The notes: generated by a model not told the origin, from the letters alone. 53,740 nucleotides of DNA from Akkermansia sp. (GCA_017546445.1 JAFYWX010000008.1:1-53740), one strand, 5' to 3'; shown: positions 32,450-41,742, numbered from the stretch's first letter. Numbers and translations are program-made.

Positions 32450-33280
32450 TTCTGCTATTCGCAGCATGCCAGCCACCTGAAGGAAGTAATCCATACTCCA
32501 GAGCTCCAGGTGTTCAGGGTGGCGCATGAAGGGACGCACGTCCTCAGCAGCCGCAGAGAAATTCACGTTCTCTATCTTTTGACGCAGCAAGGTCACGAAA
32601 GCATCAACATCCAGGCTGTCTCTGGAAGCCGAATCAAACTGATAGGCTCGCTCACAGAAATGGGGGAAATCCAATTTCACACCCTTGCGCACGTACCACT
32701 CAAAGTCATACCAATCGCGACCCTTCACCCGATTCTTCCATGCGCGATACAGCAAGGCATGCATCTTGCCGGCAAAGAGACACGGTAGTGTGAAACAGCG
32801 GGAATAAAAAGAACGGGGCAACAGTAACAGTTTGTTCTCTGTCTCAAATTGCAAGGGAGGCATCGTATCAACCTCAAGCTTGATATTCACCAGGCGTCCC
32901 CGTTCCAAGGATAAATTAAACTGAGCCGTATCCCCCTTGAGGAAAGCTGAATGAATAGCGCTCTGCTTGCTCTTTTTCTTGAGGGCGATGCTTACGCGCT
33001 GCCCCATGGAGGCAAACTCTTCCTCGATTGCAGCAAAATGAGGCGTGAAATCGAACTCCGGATTCTGCTGCAGGAGAGAGAAATCCATATCCTCCGAAAA
33101 ACGGTCCAGACCGTGAAAAATACGCAGACAGGTTCCACCGTAAAAGGCAGCCTTATCAAAAAAGCCTGAACGCGAGAGGCCACAAAGGGCGACCTGCTGC
33201 ATCACCTCGCGGATGGCATTCAGTTTATCTTCTACGGTGCGGCAATCGTATGCCGCTATCATTTCATCAAAGGCATTCAT
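32438..33280 (-). CDS. abiEii: Nucleotidyltransferase AbiEii-type toxin
   Basis: A 280-residue protein of the AbiEii family, the toxin of type IV toxin-antitoxin and abortive phage-infection systems. The nucleotidyltransferase motifs are clear: FYGGTCLRIFHGLDRFSEDMDF, with GGT at 48-50 and the acidic pair at 64 and 66, then NIKLEVDT with a third acidic residue, and FAGKMHALLYRAWKNRVKGRDWYDF. Family members transfer nucleotides to tRNA ends and stop growth. Its start overlaps the antitoxin gene by 14 bp. The pair has the standard antitoxin-first order. Confidence 0.9.
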   Translation of the reverse strand: MNAFDEMIAAYDCRTVEDKLNAIREVMQQVALCGLSRSGFFDKAAFYGGTCLRIFHGLDRFSEDMDFSLLQQNPEFDFTPHFAAIEEEFASMGQRVSIALKKKSKQSAIHSAFLKGDTAQFNLSLERGRLVNIKLEVDTMPPLQFETENKLLLLPRSFYSRCFTLPCLFAGKMHALLYRAWKNRVKGRDWYDFEWYVRKGVKLDFPHFCERAYQFDSASRDSLDVDAFVTLLRQKIENVNFSAAAEDVRPFMRHPEHLELWSMDYFLQVAGMLRIAESAV

Positions 33281-33899
33281 GGCGCAGGAAGCGTTCCAGA
33301 TTCAAGAGTTCATTCTTCTTTTTTTCCGTCAACCCGGCCAGAGTATGAACCAGGTCAGCATCCCAACTGGCTACGACCTCCATATCAGCCCGGAGATAGC
33401 ATTCCAGATACTCACGCACAGCCTTGGCAGACTGCAGACGCAGACCGGCAGTAGCAAGAATCAAATCACAAATAGCCTTTTCCGGGCGGGCAGCGAGATA
33501 CGCCAGTCCATCCGGTGTGCGATTGATGGTAACCCCCTCGGGATAATAATTCCGAGGTACACAGGTGTATTCATAGTGGCCGGTTTCGTTATCAAAGCTC
33601 CTGCTCCGGGCAAGGCAGGAGGAACGCACCGCATACACTCGCTCGGGAATGATACCGCAGGCAGAAAGCACCGTCTCATACGATACATAGGATGGTGCGA
33701 GCAATCGATTTGCAATCAATTCACGGGAATACGATTCAGGGCTGCAGAGATAGAGATTGCGACGCAGCGGGATAATTTCGCCACGTCTCTGGTGCATGGC
33801 TATACGCGCCAAGGGAGCACGATACTCCTGCAGCGCCAGCTTCAATTCGCTACTCGTAACCGGCACACTGCCAAATTGCTTTTCCAGCGTAGAACGCAT
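33267..33899 (-). CDS. abiEi: AbiEi-family antitoxin and transcriptional regulator
   Basis: A 210-residue protein. An N-terminal winged-helix (about 1-65: TSSELKLALQEYRAPLARIA, RGEIIPLRRNLYL) is followed by an antitoxin domain (SYVSYETVLSACGIIPERVY, AYLAARPEKAICDLIL). Known AbiEi proteins counter AbiEii and repress their own promoter. The start at 33899 is fixed by AAAGGAGG, 5 bp upstream, the clearest Shine-Dalgarno in the window; 21 in-frame codons further up cross the operator. The Shine-Dalgarno and lower GC set the pair apart from its neighbours and suggest acquisition. Confidence 0.85.
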   Translation of the reverse strand: MRSTLEKQFGSVPVTSSELKLALQEYRAPLARIAMHQRRGEIIPLRRNLYLCSPESYSRELIANRLLAPSYVSYETVLSACGIIPERVYAVRSSCLARSRSFDNETGHYEYTCVPRNYYPEGVTINRTPDGLAYLAARPEKAICDLILATAGLRLQSAKAVREYLECYLRADMEVVASWDADLVHTLAGLTEKKKNELLNLERFLRHECL

Positions 33900-33923
33900 A
33901 ATTCCTCCTTTCAATACCCTTAA

Positions 33924-33984
33924 ATTAGCAAATTTTGCAGACTTAATCAAGTTTTTCTTCATTTTCCCTGCAAAATCTGCTAAG
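33924..33984 (-). promoter_or_regulatory. Operator and promoter of the abiE pair
   Basis: Two 17-bp inverted copies, ATTAGCAAATTTTGCAG (33924-33940) and, on the minus strand, CTTAGCAGATTTTGCAG (33968-33984), 15 of 17 identical and 44 bp apart centre to centre. Between and over them lies a minus-strand promoter, TTGATT-N17-TAATTT, whose -10 falls in the copy nearer abiEi. This is the layout expected for AbiEi self-repression. Confidence 0.6.
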
Positions 33985-33986
33985 TT

Positions 33987-34667
33987 TTACAAGTTCATCT
34001 TCTCGCGGAATCGTTGCAGGAGGAGTTCACCGTACTCGGTGTAATCCATGCGGTCGGCATAGCGGGCGCGGTATTCGTCGTGCTCCCAGGGAAGAAATCT
34101 GTCACGCGCTTCATTATCTTCCACACATTCGATATTGAGGAAATCCTCCAGGCAGATGCGCTGGTCTTCGGTGAGATACAGCATCTGGTGGCGGGTGTAA
34201 ATCTCCGGGTCGTTGCTTGGACCGCTGCCGGGGTAAATCTCCACCAGTCTCTGCAAATCACCAATCATGAAGCGGGGCAGCAGGAACCGGTAAGCATACG
34301 GCCCAGCGTAGCTGAGCGCACAGGAACAGAAAACCAGCAGGTCATCGGGAATACGCTGCCAGTCATCCCGCTCCTCCAGCGGAGCAAGGAGTGCCTGGGC
34401 CTGCGGGCTCATGTAGTCGTCCTCTGCCTCACCGCCCAGCAGCACACGCACTTCGCGGTAGCATGTCACCCCGGCAAATGCACATCTGATACGCTCCGCC
34501 AATTCAGCACGCAAAGGAGTCATCTCAACAGGTTCCGGCTTGTAGGAAGCCCGCCATGCGGCCTGACTCCTCAGAAATTCCTCCACCTCTTCCACAGCTT
34601 CCGGGCTGAACATTTCCAGAGCGGTGACGGAGCCCTGATTATGTTGATTTTTTCTCCTTTTTGACAC
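33987..34667 (-). CDS. DUF6714-like soluble protein
   Basis: A 226-residue protein without signal or membrane segments. The middle (IRCAFAGVTCYREVRVLL, DDYMSPQAQAL, DDWQRIPDDLLVFCSCALSY and AYRFLLPRFMIGDLQ) resembles DUF6714, a family of unknown role often found near immunity or contact-dependent genes. I name it from memory of the pattern only. The start shown is a GTG; a later ATG at residue 19 is possible. A weak promoter, TTGACA-N17-CATACT, lies at 34761-34789. Its 3' end abuts the abiE operator. Confidence 0.6.
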   Translation of the reverse strand: MSKRRKNQHNQGSVTALEMFSPEAVEEVEEFLRSQAAWRASYKPEPVEMTPLRAELAERIRCAFAGVTCYREVRVLLGGEAEDDYMSPQAQALLAPLEERDDWQRIPDDLLVFCSCALSYAGPYAYRFLLPRFMIGDLQRLVEIYPGSGPSNDPEIYTRHQMLYLTEDQRICLEDFLNIECVEDNEARDRFLPWEHDEYRARYADRMDYTEYGELLLQRFREKMNL

Positions 34668-34914
34668 CTTCTTATATCGAGTTAAGCACCTTCTCAGAAT
34701 ACCGCTTCACCAGCATAGCACCATCCATTCCGCGTCTCCCACCCTCTCTGCCATGTGGTCAGTATGACATTTATGCGTGTAGATGTCAAGATGCCGCTTC
34801 TAACAACTCTGTAAATCACGATTTATCGAAGGATTAGGGGTAATACAGGCGGGCGCAAGCCCGAGGAACTCAACACATTCAAAATTCCACATCCACACCA
34901 ATCGCCTTTCATTC

Positions 34915-34943
34915 TTGGCAAAGCGTAGAGAATCTGGTAGGAT
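34915..34943 (+). promoter_or_regulatory. Promoter of the GH18 gene, leaderless
   Basis: TTGGCA (34915-34920), 17-bp spacer, TAGGAT (34938-34943). The ATG at 34951 is 7 bp past the -10, so transcription and translation would begin at almost the same base. An ATG at 34942 overlaps the -10 and is excluded. Confidence 0.55.
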
Positions 34944-34950
34944 GAGTGGC

Positions 34951-36420
34951 ATGAGATGGTTCTTGCTTATTCTGGCAACCAATCTGCTGCAGCTGGCACA
35001 GGCGCTGACCGTGGAGGTGCGGCACACGCACGGTGTCTTTTACCCTGATCTGAAGCTGCAGGCCGTGGCGCAGCTCAAAATTACCGGCGAGCCGGGTGAG
35101 AAAATCAAGAAGCTGGAATTCAGCTGCGGCAAGACCACCAGCATCAGCGATATCCAGATGGCAAGACTTTCCACCTCCGGCAGTTGGAACGGCTACACGC
35201 TGAACACCAACAAACTGGCACAGGAAAAGGGCAAGAAAAAGCCCGACAAGAAGGGCAGGATGGAATTCGAAGTAGATATCGAGGCAGGCCCGGAGCCAGT
35301 CTACTACTGGCTCAGCTACGATTTATCCCGCGGCGCGAAGCGCGGCAGCCTCATTGACGCCGTGTGCACCAAGGTAACCCTGGCCGATGGCAGCACGATG
35401 AAGCCCAAGGTGAAACGCGCCAAAGCGCTCAAGAAGCGAGTCATCGGCCGCGTGTATCCCTTCAACTACCGCATTGTGCCCTATTATCGCCCACGCTGGG
35501 TGAAAGGCTGGGGCAATGCCAAAGAGGCAGTGCACCTCACTCCGGAGCATTTCAACCTCTTCACCGACCTGGTGCATTTTGCCTACACGGTAAGCGCCGA
35601 GGGCGATATCCAGTACCAATGGACAGGTGAAGGCTCTGACCCGAAGGAAGTGACGGATGATGCGCTGGCGGAAATCAAACGGCTGCACAAGGCTGCCGAG
35701 GCCAGGTCTCTGCTGCTGGCGGGCTTCGCCCACATGGACGGTCCCATGACCGAGGCTGTGGCCAACCCGCACACACGCCGAAAACTGGCCCGCAACATGG
35801 CCAATTGGGCCATCGAACGCGGCTACGACGGCATCGATATCGACTGGGAATACCCGGATACCCATGACCAATGGGTAAATTTCGGTCTGTTCGTGGCTGA
35901 CCTGCGCGAGGAAATGGCGGGCTCCGGGCTCTCGCTCAGCATTGCCGCCTCCGTCACCTACAAAGAGCCCATCTGCGACGTGACGGGCCAACTGGATTTT
36001 CTCATGACCATGTCCTACGATGACCTGGGCGACCAGCACGCCTCCATGGGCCGATTCCAGGGAGATGCCCGCAAATGTCTGAATGATTTCCACATGCCGA
36101 AGCAGCGCATCGTCATCGGGCTGCCTTTTTACAGCAACCAGAAAGGTACGCTGAGTACCCAGTACGGCTATTCCCAGATTCTCAGCTGGTATCCACGCAT
36201 CAAACCTACGGAAAATCAGTTCCAATCCAAGAACAAGGACGGCTCCCCCGGTCCCATGCATTCCTTCAACGGCCCGGTGCTCATCACCGAGAAATGCCGC
36301 TGGATGAAGCAGGAAAAGTTCGGCGGCGTCATGATATGGGCCTACGATACCGATGTGAAGCTGAGCCACCGCGCCTCGCTGGGCAAGGCCATGTATAAAG
36401 TTGTCAAACAATCTAAATAA
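34951..36420 (+). CDS. Secreted GH18 glycoside hydrolase
   Basis: A 489-residue secreted enzyme: signal peptide 1-18 (MRWFLLILATNLLQLAQA), a beta-rich N-terminal domain (about 19-165) and a GH18 barrel. The catalytic DxxDxDxE motif is YDGIDIDWEYP (D293, D296, D298, E300); LSIAASV, DFLMTMSYDDLGD (the family's M-x-Y-D), IVIGLPFY and GGVMIWAYDTD give further barrel strands. GH18 enzymes cut GlcNAc beta-1,4 bonds in chitin or in N-glycan cores; mucin or host glycans are a plausible target in the gut, but this is inference. The start is set by the promoter. The lipoprotein gene overlaps the stop codon (TAATG). Confidence 0.9.
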   Translation: MRWFLLILATNLLQLAQALTVEVRHTHGVFYPDLKLQAVAQLKITGEPGEKIKKLEFSCGKTTSISDIQMARLSTSGSWNGYTLNTNKLAQEKGKKKPDKKGRMEFEVDIEAGPEPVYYWLSYDLSRGAKRGSLIDAVCTKVTLADGSTMKPKVKRAKALKKRVIGRVYPFNYRIVPYYRPRWVKGWGNAKEAVHLTPEHFNLFTDLVHFAYTVSAEGDIQYQWTGEGSDPKEVTDDALAEIKRLHKAAEARSLLLAGFAHMDGPMTEAVANPHTRRKLARNMANWAIERGYDGIDIDWEYPDTHDQWVNFGLFVADLREEMAGSGLSLSIAASVTYKEPICDVTGQLDFLMTMSYDDLGDQHASMGRFQGDARKCLNDFHMPKQRIVIGLPFYSNQKGTLSTQYGYSQILSWYPRIKPTENQFQSKNKDGSPGPMHSFNGPVLITEKCRWMKQEKFGGVMIWAYDTDVKLSHRASLGKAMYKVVKQSK

Positions 36421-36758
36421 TGAACACACGTCATCTTCTCATCCTGCTGTCTGCCCTACTGCTGTGCTCTTGTCTGCAGCAGGTGGAGACATACACGCTC
36501 CAGGAAGCACGCGATTTTCTGACTCTGGCAGACAACACCATGTCCCGAGGTATCGACTACCTGGGAAGCGATGAGGAATACCACTATTTTGAAGTCAGGC
36601 GAGAGTTCGCCCGAGATCCGCGATTCCGTATCAGCAGGGATTCCGGCCTGTACGCACCGACGGAAATCCGCCCCTACCACCGCTGGTTCCCCGAGCGCTC
36701 CGCTGCCTGCAGAGAACTGAAAGAGCAGCACTCCGAAATTATACCTGTCATCCTGTGA
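36420..36758 (+). CDS. Small lipoprotein of unknown function
   Basis: A 112-residue protein with a lipoprotein signal (LLLCSC, Cys 16 or 18) and a short polar mature part rich in Arg, Glu and Tyr (SDEEYHYFEVRREF, RFRISRDSG). No family recognised. It starts at the last base of the GH18 stop codon (TAATG), so it is translationally coupled to that gene. A short hairpin (ACGCCC / GGGCGT, 36765-36782) follows, with no T tract. Confidence 0.6.
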   Translation: MNTRHLLILLSALLLCSCLQQVETYTLQEARDFLTLADNTMSRGIDYLGSDEEYHYFEVRREFARDPRFRISRDSGLYAPTEIRPYHRWFPERSAACRELKEQHSEIIPVIL

Positions 36759-36794
36759 AAGAAACGCCCACGCGCGGGCGTATCATAGGCGAAC

Positions 36795-39005
36795 ATGAAT
36801 AACCAGGTTTTCCTTTCCAGTATCCTTTGTGCCTTGCTGGGTGTGCCGCAAGTTGTGGCAGAACAAGTTGTGCCGCAGCAGGTTGCAGCTGTACAGCAAG
36901 CTATCCAGGCCGGTGAGCATCCGTTCTTCGATAAGGGCTTGTATCCCGACTGGTCGAAGCTGACCCCGGCACAGGCCCGCATTGACTCCGCCGCCGCCAT
37001 GGTGATGGCCCGCCACCGTCTGGAGCAGCTCAGCAACATCCGCCCGGAGGAGGCCACTTTCGAGAACACCTTCCTGGCGCTCGAACAGGCAGAGGAGGAG
37101 CTGGGCAGCGTGCAGAACCGCCTGTACCACCTGAAAACCGTGGCCGATAGCGAGGAGCTGCGCAAGGTGCAGGAGGAATTGATGCCCGAGTGGAATGCGC
37201 TGGGTGCCGAGGTGCTGGCCAATGAAAAAATCTGGGCCGTGCTCCGCAATGCCGCTGCTCAGCCCTGGGTGAAGGAACTTTCCCCCGCCAGGCAGCGATT
37301 CGTAGAGCAGATTATCCAGAACTTCCAGGACCAGGGTGCTGACCTGAGCCCCGAACAGAAGGCCCGCAAGAAGGCCATTGAGGATGAAATGTCCCTGCTG
37401 CAGCTGGAGTTCGGCAAGAATGTGCAGGACTCCACCGAGGCCTGGGAACTCATCATCACCGACCCGTCTCAGCTGGAAGGCATGAGCGCAGACTGGATGG
37501 AGAAGGCCCGCGAGGATGCCCGCAAGCGCATTCACGGCGATGACACAGCCCCGGCCTGGCGAATCAGCCTGCAGAGCGCCAGCTACGGCGAAGTGATGCG
37601 CTACTGCAAGGTGGAGGCCACCCGCAAGGCCTGCTGGGAAGGCGCCCGCACCATCGGCAGCGGTCAGTATGACAACGCCCGCATCGTGGCCCGTATCATG
37701 GAGCTGCGCCACGAACTGGCAGAGCTGCAGGGTTTCGAGACTTACGCCGACCTCACCACAAGCCGCCGCATGGTGGGTGGTGGCAGAAATGCCCTCAAGT
37801 TCGTGGACGACATGATGCAGAAGGTGAAGCCCGCATTCGATGCCGAATGCCAGCAGCTGCTCGATTTCGTGACCAGGCGCACCGGCCGCGTGACCACCGC
37901 CATGAACCACTGGGACCGCGCCTACTACATGCGCGAGCTGGCCGAGGAGTTGTATGAATTCGATGCCGAATCCCTGCGCCCCTATCTTTCCAGCAAGCAG
38001 CTGGTGGACGGCATGTTCAACATTTTCTCCAACCTCTACGGTATTTCCTTTACCGAACTGCCCAGCCAGTGCCTGCAGGAGGGCGAAACGGCCCAGCCGC
38101 ATGTCATCCCCACCTGGCACCCGGAGGTTCGCGTATTTGCCGTGAGCGATGACCGCACCGGCTACCACCTGGGCACCTTCTACATGGACCTCTTCCCCCG
38201 CAGCGGCAAGCGCGAGGGTGCATGGGTCATGCCCCTGGCCTATGGCAACCCTGCCACCGAAAACAAGCCGCATGAGCCGCACCTGGCCTGTCTGGTGGGC
38301 AACATGACCCCCGCCACCGGCGACAAGCCCGCCCTGCTCAGCCACCGCGATGCCGTGGTACTCTTCCACGAGTTCGGCCACATGATGCACTGCATGCTCA
38401 GCGATACCGAGGTGAAGGCCCACACCGGCACCAGCGTGGCCTGGGACTTTGTGGAGCTTCCCAGCCAGATTACCGAAAACTGGGCCTGGGAGCCCGAGGC
38501 CTTCGCCATCTTCGGCTACCACTACGAAAACGGCGACCGCATGCCCGATGAACTCATCAGCAAGCTGCTGGCCAGCCGCTATTTCCTGCCCGCCACGGAT
38601 AACATGGGCCAGCTCTGCGTGGCCAAGCTCGACCTCGAGATGCACATGAACTACGACGAGAAGTTCAAGGGCAAGGACCTCGATGCCGCCACCAATGAGC
38701 TGCTCGAACCCTGGCAGATTAAATACACCCTGCCCGGTGTTTCCATCATGCGCCGCCTCCGCCACTGCATCACCGGCGGCTACAGCGCCGGCTACTACTC
38801 CTACAAGTGGGCCGAGGTGCTGGCTGCAGATGCCTACTCCCGATTCCAGAAGGAAGGTGCCCTGAACCGCCGCACCGGCCAGGATTTCCGCAGTGAAATC
38901 CTTTCCAAGGGCGACAGCGCCTCTGCCGCTGAGCTCTACCGCAACTTCATGGGCCGCGAACCCAACCCGGATGCCCTCCTCCAGTCCCAGGGCCTCTGCA
39001 AGTAA
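36795..39005 (+). CDS. Secreted M3-family metallopeptidase (oligopeptidase/Dcp type)
   Basis: A 736-residue zinc peptidase with a signal peptide (residues 1-22), so it works outside the cytoplasm; most M3 enzymes are cytoplasmic. The zinc motif HEFGH is at 525-529 in VVLFHEFGHMMHCMLS, and the third ligand lies in VELPSQITENWAWEPE. Other family landmarks: ATRKACWEGARTIGS, LAELQGFETYADLTTSRRM, GTFYMDLFPRSGKREGAWVM and the C-terminal Tyr-rich YSAGYYSYKWAEVLAADAYS. The Dcp/OpdA group cuts short peptides, which the POT transporter could then import. A terminator follows. Confidence 0.93.
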   Translation: MNNQVFLSSILCALLGVPQVVAEQVVPQQVAAVQQAIQAGEHPFFDKGLYPDWSKLTPAQARIDSAAAMVMARHRLEQLSNIRPEEATFENTFLALEQAEEELGSVQNRLYHLKTVADSEELRKVQEELMPEWNALGAEVLANEKIWAVLRNAAAQPWVKELSPARQRFVEQIIQNFQDQGADLSPEQKARKKAIEDEMSLLQLEFGKNVQDSTEAWELIITDPSQLEGMSADWMEKAREDARKRIHGDDTAPAWRISLQSASYGEVMRYCKVEATRKACWEGARTIGSGQYDNARIVARIMELRHELAELQGFETYADLTTSRRMVGGGRNALKFVDDMMQKVKPAFDAECQQLLDFVTRRTGRVTTAMNHWDRAYYMRELAEELYEFDAESLRPYLSSKQLVDGMFNIFSNLYGISFTELPSQCLQEGETAQPHVIPTWHPEVRVFAVSDDRTGYHLGTFYMDLFPRSGKREGAWVMPLAYGNPATENKPHEPHLACLVGNMTPATGDKPALLSHRDAVVLFHEFGHMMHCMLSDTEVKAHTGTSVAWDFVELPSQITENWAWEPEAFAIFGYHYENGDRMPDELISKLLASRYFLPATDNMGQLCVAKLDLEMHMNYDEKFKGKDLDAATNELLEPWQIKYTLPGVSIMRRLRHCITGGYSAGYYSYKWAEVLAADAYSRFQKEGALNRRTGQDFRSEILSKGDSASAAELYRNFMGREPNPDALLQSQGLCK

Positions 39006-39037
39006 ATCCGCAGCCCTGGTACAGAACACCCTTTCAA

Positions 39038-39068
39038 AACCGCAGAGTCACCTCTGCGGTTTTTTTGT
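39038..39068 (+). terminator. Rho-independent terminator
   Basis: Ten-bp stem AACCGCAGAG / CTCTGCGGTT with a TCAC loop, then seven T. Confidence 0.9.
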
Positions 39069-39100
39069 CCCCGGGAATCCCTATTTTAGAATTATTCCAC

Positions 39101-39131
39101 TTGACTTATTCTACCATCGTGGTAGAATAAG
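39101..39131 (+). promoter_or_regulatory. pflB promoter P1 with an embedded perfect palindrome
   Basis: TTGACT (39101-39106), 16-bp spacer, TAGAAT (39123-39128). A perfect inverted repeat, CTTATTCTACCA - TCG - TGGTAGAATAAG (39105-39131), covers the spacer and the -10 box, as an operator would. Confidence 0.6.
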
Positions 39132-39197
39132 CTCACCAGAAAAGAACACGTCTGACTTGTTTTGAGTAAAAACAGGTAACTAACCCCGGAATGTATC

Positions 39198-39226
39198 TTG
39201 ACTTATCTATCTGCTGGGAGTAGAAT
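39198..39226 (+). promoter_or_regulatory. pflB promoter P2
   Basis: TTGACT (39198-39203), 17-bp spacer, TAGAAT (39221-39226). It is very similar to P1, including TTGACTTAT, but lacks the palindrome. The ATG is 73 bp downstream; no gene is seen in the leader. Confidence 0.6.
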
Positions 39227-39299
39227 ACCCGAGATGGTGGAGAGCCGGGAAGCCGACCCTCCGGGGAGAATAACAACTCCGAACCAAAAATATTTTTAT

Positions 39300-41561
39300 A
39301 TGACAGACACAACATGCACTCAGGAATGCGCCTGCATCGATCCGTGGCAGGGCTTTAAACCGGGCGAATGGACAGACTCCATCAACGTCCGCGATTTCAT
39401 CCAGCAGAACTACACCCCCTACACTGGCGAGGGCGACTTCCTTGCCGGTCCCACAGAGGACACCATCGCCCTCTGGGATGAGGTGAAGGACCTGATGAAG
39501 AAGGAAATTGACGCCGGCGGTCTGCTTGGCGCCGATACCGAGGTTGTATCCACCATCGTTTCCCACGCTCCCGGTTACATCGACCAGGCCCGCGAGAAGA
39601 TTGTCGGTCTTCAGACCGATGCTCCGCTGAAGCGCGCTCTCATGCCCTTCGGTGGTCTGCGCATGGCTCAGAAGGCTCTGGAATCCTACGGCCTGCAGAT
39701 GTGCCCGCACACCGCCGAATTCTTCGGCCGCATCCGCAAGACGCACAATGAAGGCGTGTTCGATGCCTACACCAGCGACATCCGCGCTGCCCGCTCCGCC
39801 GGTATCATCACCGGTCTGCCCGATGCCTACGGCCGTGGCCGTATCATCGGTGACTATCGCCGCGTGGCCCTGTACGGCACGGACAAGCTCATCGCTGCCC
39901 GCCGCAAGGACCTGAAGGACCGCGAAGCCGGCGCCATGACCGATGCCACCATCCGCCTGCGCGAAGAGCTCAACGAGCAGATTCGCGCTCTGGCCGAACT
40001 GGCAGAGATGGGCAAGAGCTACGGCTGCGACCTCAGCCGCCCGGCCACCAACTCCCGCGAGGCCGTGCAGTGGACCTACCTGGGCTACCTGGCCGCTGTG
40101 AAGGAGCAGAACGGTGCCGCTATGTCCCTGGGCCGTGTTTCCACCTTCCTCGACATCTACTTCGAACGCGACCTGGCCGCCGGCACCATCACGGAAGCCG
40201 AAATCCAGGAGCTCATGGACCAGTTCGTGATGAAGCTGCGCATGGTGCGTTTCATCCGCACCCCCGAGTACAACAGCCTGTTCTCCGGCGACCCCACCTG
40301 GGTAACCGAATCCATCGGCGGTATGGGCGAAGACGGCCGCACGCTGGTGACCCGCAGCTCCTTCCGTATGCTGCAGACCCTGTACAACCTGGGGCCGGCC
40401 CCCGAGCCGAACCTGACCGTGCTGTGGTCCACCGCTCTGCCCGAGGGCTTCAAGAAGTACTGCGCCAAGGTTTCTATCGAGACCTCCTCTGTGCAGTATG
40501 AGAACGACGACCTGATGCGCCCGTACTGGGGCGACGACTACGGCATCGCCTGCTGTGTGTCCGCCATGCGTATCGGCAAGCAGATGCAGTTCTTCGGTGC
40601 CCGCGCCAACCTGGCCAAGGCCCTGCTCTACGCCCTGAACGGCGGTATGGACGAAGTGAAGGGCAAGCAGGTGACCCCGCCCGCCCCGCGCTACGAGGGT
40701 GAATACCTTGAGTACGACAAGGTGATGGAGCTGTTCGACAGCATGCAGGATTGGCTCGCCAAGACCTACATCGATGCCCTGAACATCATCCACTACATGC
40801 ACGACAAGTACTGCTACGAGCGCATCGAGATGGCTCTGCATGACCCGGAGATTCTCCGCACCATGGCTGCCGGTATCGCCGGTCTCTCCGTGGCCGCCGA
40901 CTCCCTGTCCGCCATCAAGTACGCCAAGGTCAAGTGCATCCGCAACGAGGAAGGCCTCATCGTCGACTTCGAGACCGAGGGCGAGTTCCCCTGCTACGGC
41001 AACAACGACCCCCGCGTGGACGAAATCGCCGAGGCTCTGGTGACCAACTTCATGAACAAGCTGCGCAAGCTGCACACCTACCGCGACTCCGTGGCCACCC
41101 AGTCTGTGCTGACCATCACCTCCAACGTGGTGTACGGCAAGAAGACCGGCAACACGCCCGACGGCCGCCGCGCCGGCGAGCCCTTTGCCCCGGGTGCCAA
41201 CCCCATGCACGGCCGCGACAAGAACGGTGCTGTGGCTTCTATGCTCTCCGTGGCCAAGCTTAACTACGACGACAGCCAGGACGGCATCTCCTACACCTTC
41301 TCCATCGTTCCCGGTGCTCTGGGCAAGGATGAAGAGGAGCGCGAGACCAAGCTCGTTTCCCTGCTGGACGCCTACTTCGCCGCCACCGGTCACCACATCA
41401 ACGTGAACGTGCTGGAGCGCGAGACCCTCATGGATGCCATGGAGCACCCGGAGAAGTATCCCCAGCTCACCATCCGTGTGTCCGGCTACGCTGTGAACTT
41501 CATCAAGCTCACCCCCGAGCAGCAGCGTGAAGTAATCAGCCGTACCTTCCACACGCGCTAA
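39300..41561 (+). CDS. pflB: Formate C-acetyltransferase (pyruvate formate-lyase)
   Basis: A 753-residue glycyl-radical enzyme that splits pyruvate and CoA into acetyl-CoA and formate under anaerobic conditions. The catalytic cysteine pair is in [10 protein letters not shown] (C418-C419) and the radical glycine in [13 protein letters not shown] (G729), close to the E. coli positions. It begins with the usual [31 protein letters not shown] and [20 protein letters not shown] also fit. The start ATG at 39300 gives this N-terminus; the frame extends upstream across promoter P2. The activating enzyme gene pflA is not in the window. It feeds the ADP-forming synthetase at the left edge. Codon use suggests very high expression. 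Confidence 0.97.
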   Translation: MTDTTCTQECACIDPWQGFKPGEWTDSINVRDFIQQNYTPYTGEGDFLAGPTEDTIALWDEVKDLMKKEIDAGGLLGADTEVVSTIVSHAPGYIDQAREKIVGLQTDAPLKRALMPFGGLRMAQKALESYGLQMCPHTAEFFGRIRKTHNEGVFDAYTSDIRAARSAGIITGLPDAYGRGRIIGDYRRVALYGTDKLIAARRKDLKDREAGAMTDATIRLREELNEQIRALAELAEMGKSYGCDLSRPATNSREAVQWTYLGYLAAVKEQNGAAMSLGRVSTFLDIYFERDLAAGTITEAEIQELMDQFVMKLRMVRFIRTPEYNSLFSGDPTWVTESIGGMGEDGRTLVTRSSFRMLQTLYNLGPAPEPNLTVLWSTALPEGFKKYCAKVSIETSSVQYENDDLMRPYWGDDYGIACCVSAMRIGKQMQFFGARANLAKALLYALNGGMDEVKGKQVTPPAPRYEGEYLEYDKVMELFDSMQDWLAKTYIDALNIIHYMHDKYCYERIEMALHDPEILRTMAAGIAGLSVAADSLSAIKYAKVKCIRNEEGLIVDFETEGEFPCYGNNDPRVDEIAEALVTNFMNKLRKLHTYRDSVATQSVLTITSNVVYGKKTGNTPDGRRAGEPFAPGANPMHGRDKNGAVASMLSVAKLNYDDSQDGISYTFSIVPGALGKDEEERETKLVSLLDAYFAATGHHINVNVLERETLMDAMEHPEKYPQLTIRVSGYAVNFIKLTPEQQREVISRTFHTR

Positions 41562-41584
41562 AAATTATCTTCCAACGCAATTTC

Positions 41585-41622
41585 ACCTGGCTGTGAGAGC
41601 AATCTCACAGCCAGGTTTTTAT
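41585..41622 (+). terminator. Rho-independent terminator of pflB
   Basis: Fourteen-bp perfect stem ACCTGGCTGTGAGA / TCTCACAGCCAGGT with a GCAA loop and TTTTT. Confidence 0.92.
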
Positions 41623-41712
41623 TCCCCCATCGCCACCCGTATGCACTCCAATTAGTCACTAATCATTATTCATTCATCCGTATTCTCCGCTCAGCGTGAA
41701 CACAGTGATTAC

Positions 41713-41742
41713 TTGACCATGCGGCAAGAACTTTGTTAGAAT
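41713..41742 (+). promoter_or_regulatory. Promoter of the M16 peptidase gene
   Basis: TTGACC (41713-41718), 18-bp spacer, TAGAAT (41737-41742), leaving a leader of about 55 nt before the ATG at 41805. Confidence 0.5.

Noticed and set aside
34942..34944. ATG as the start of the GH18 gene
   Set aside because: It overlaps the -10 box TAGGAT of the only good promoter; the ATG at 34951 is also the start of a proper signal peptide.
36783..39029. Open frame of 748 codons on the minus strand
   Set aside because: Antisense to the M3 peptidase gene, which carries HEFGH and a signal peptide; the antisense product is low-complexity.
39105..39131. Palindrome as a terminator
   Set aside because: No T tract follows, it overlaps a good promoter, and a proper terminator for the previous gene lies at 39038-39068.
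39207..41552. Open frame of 781 codons on the minus strand
   Set aside because: Antisense to pflB; same codon-bias effect.
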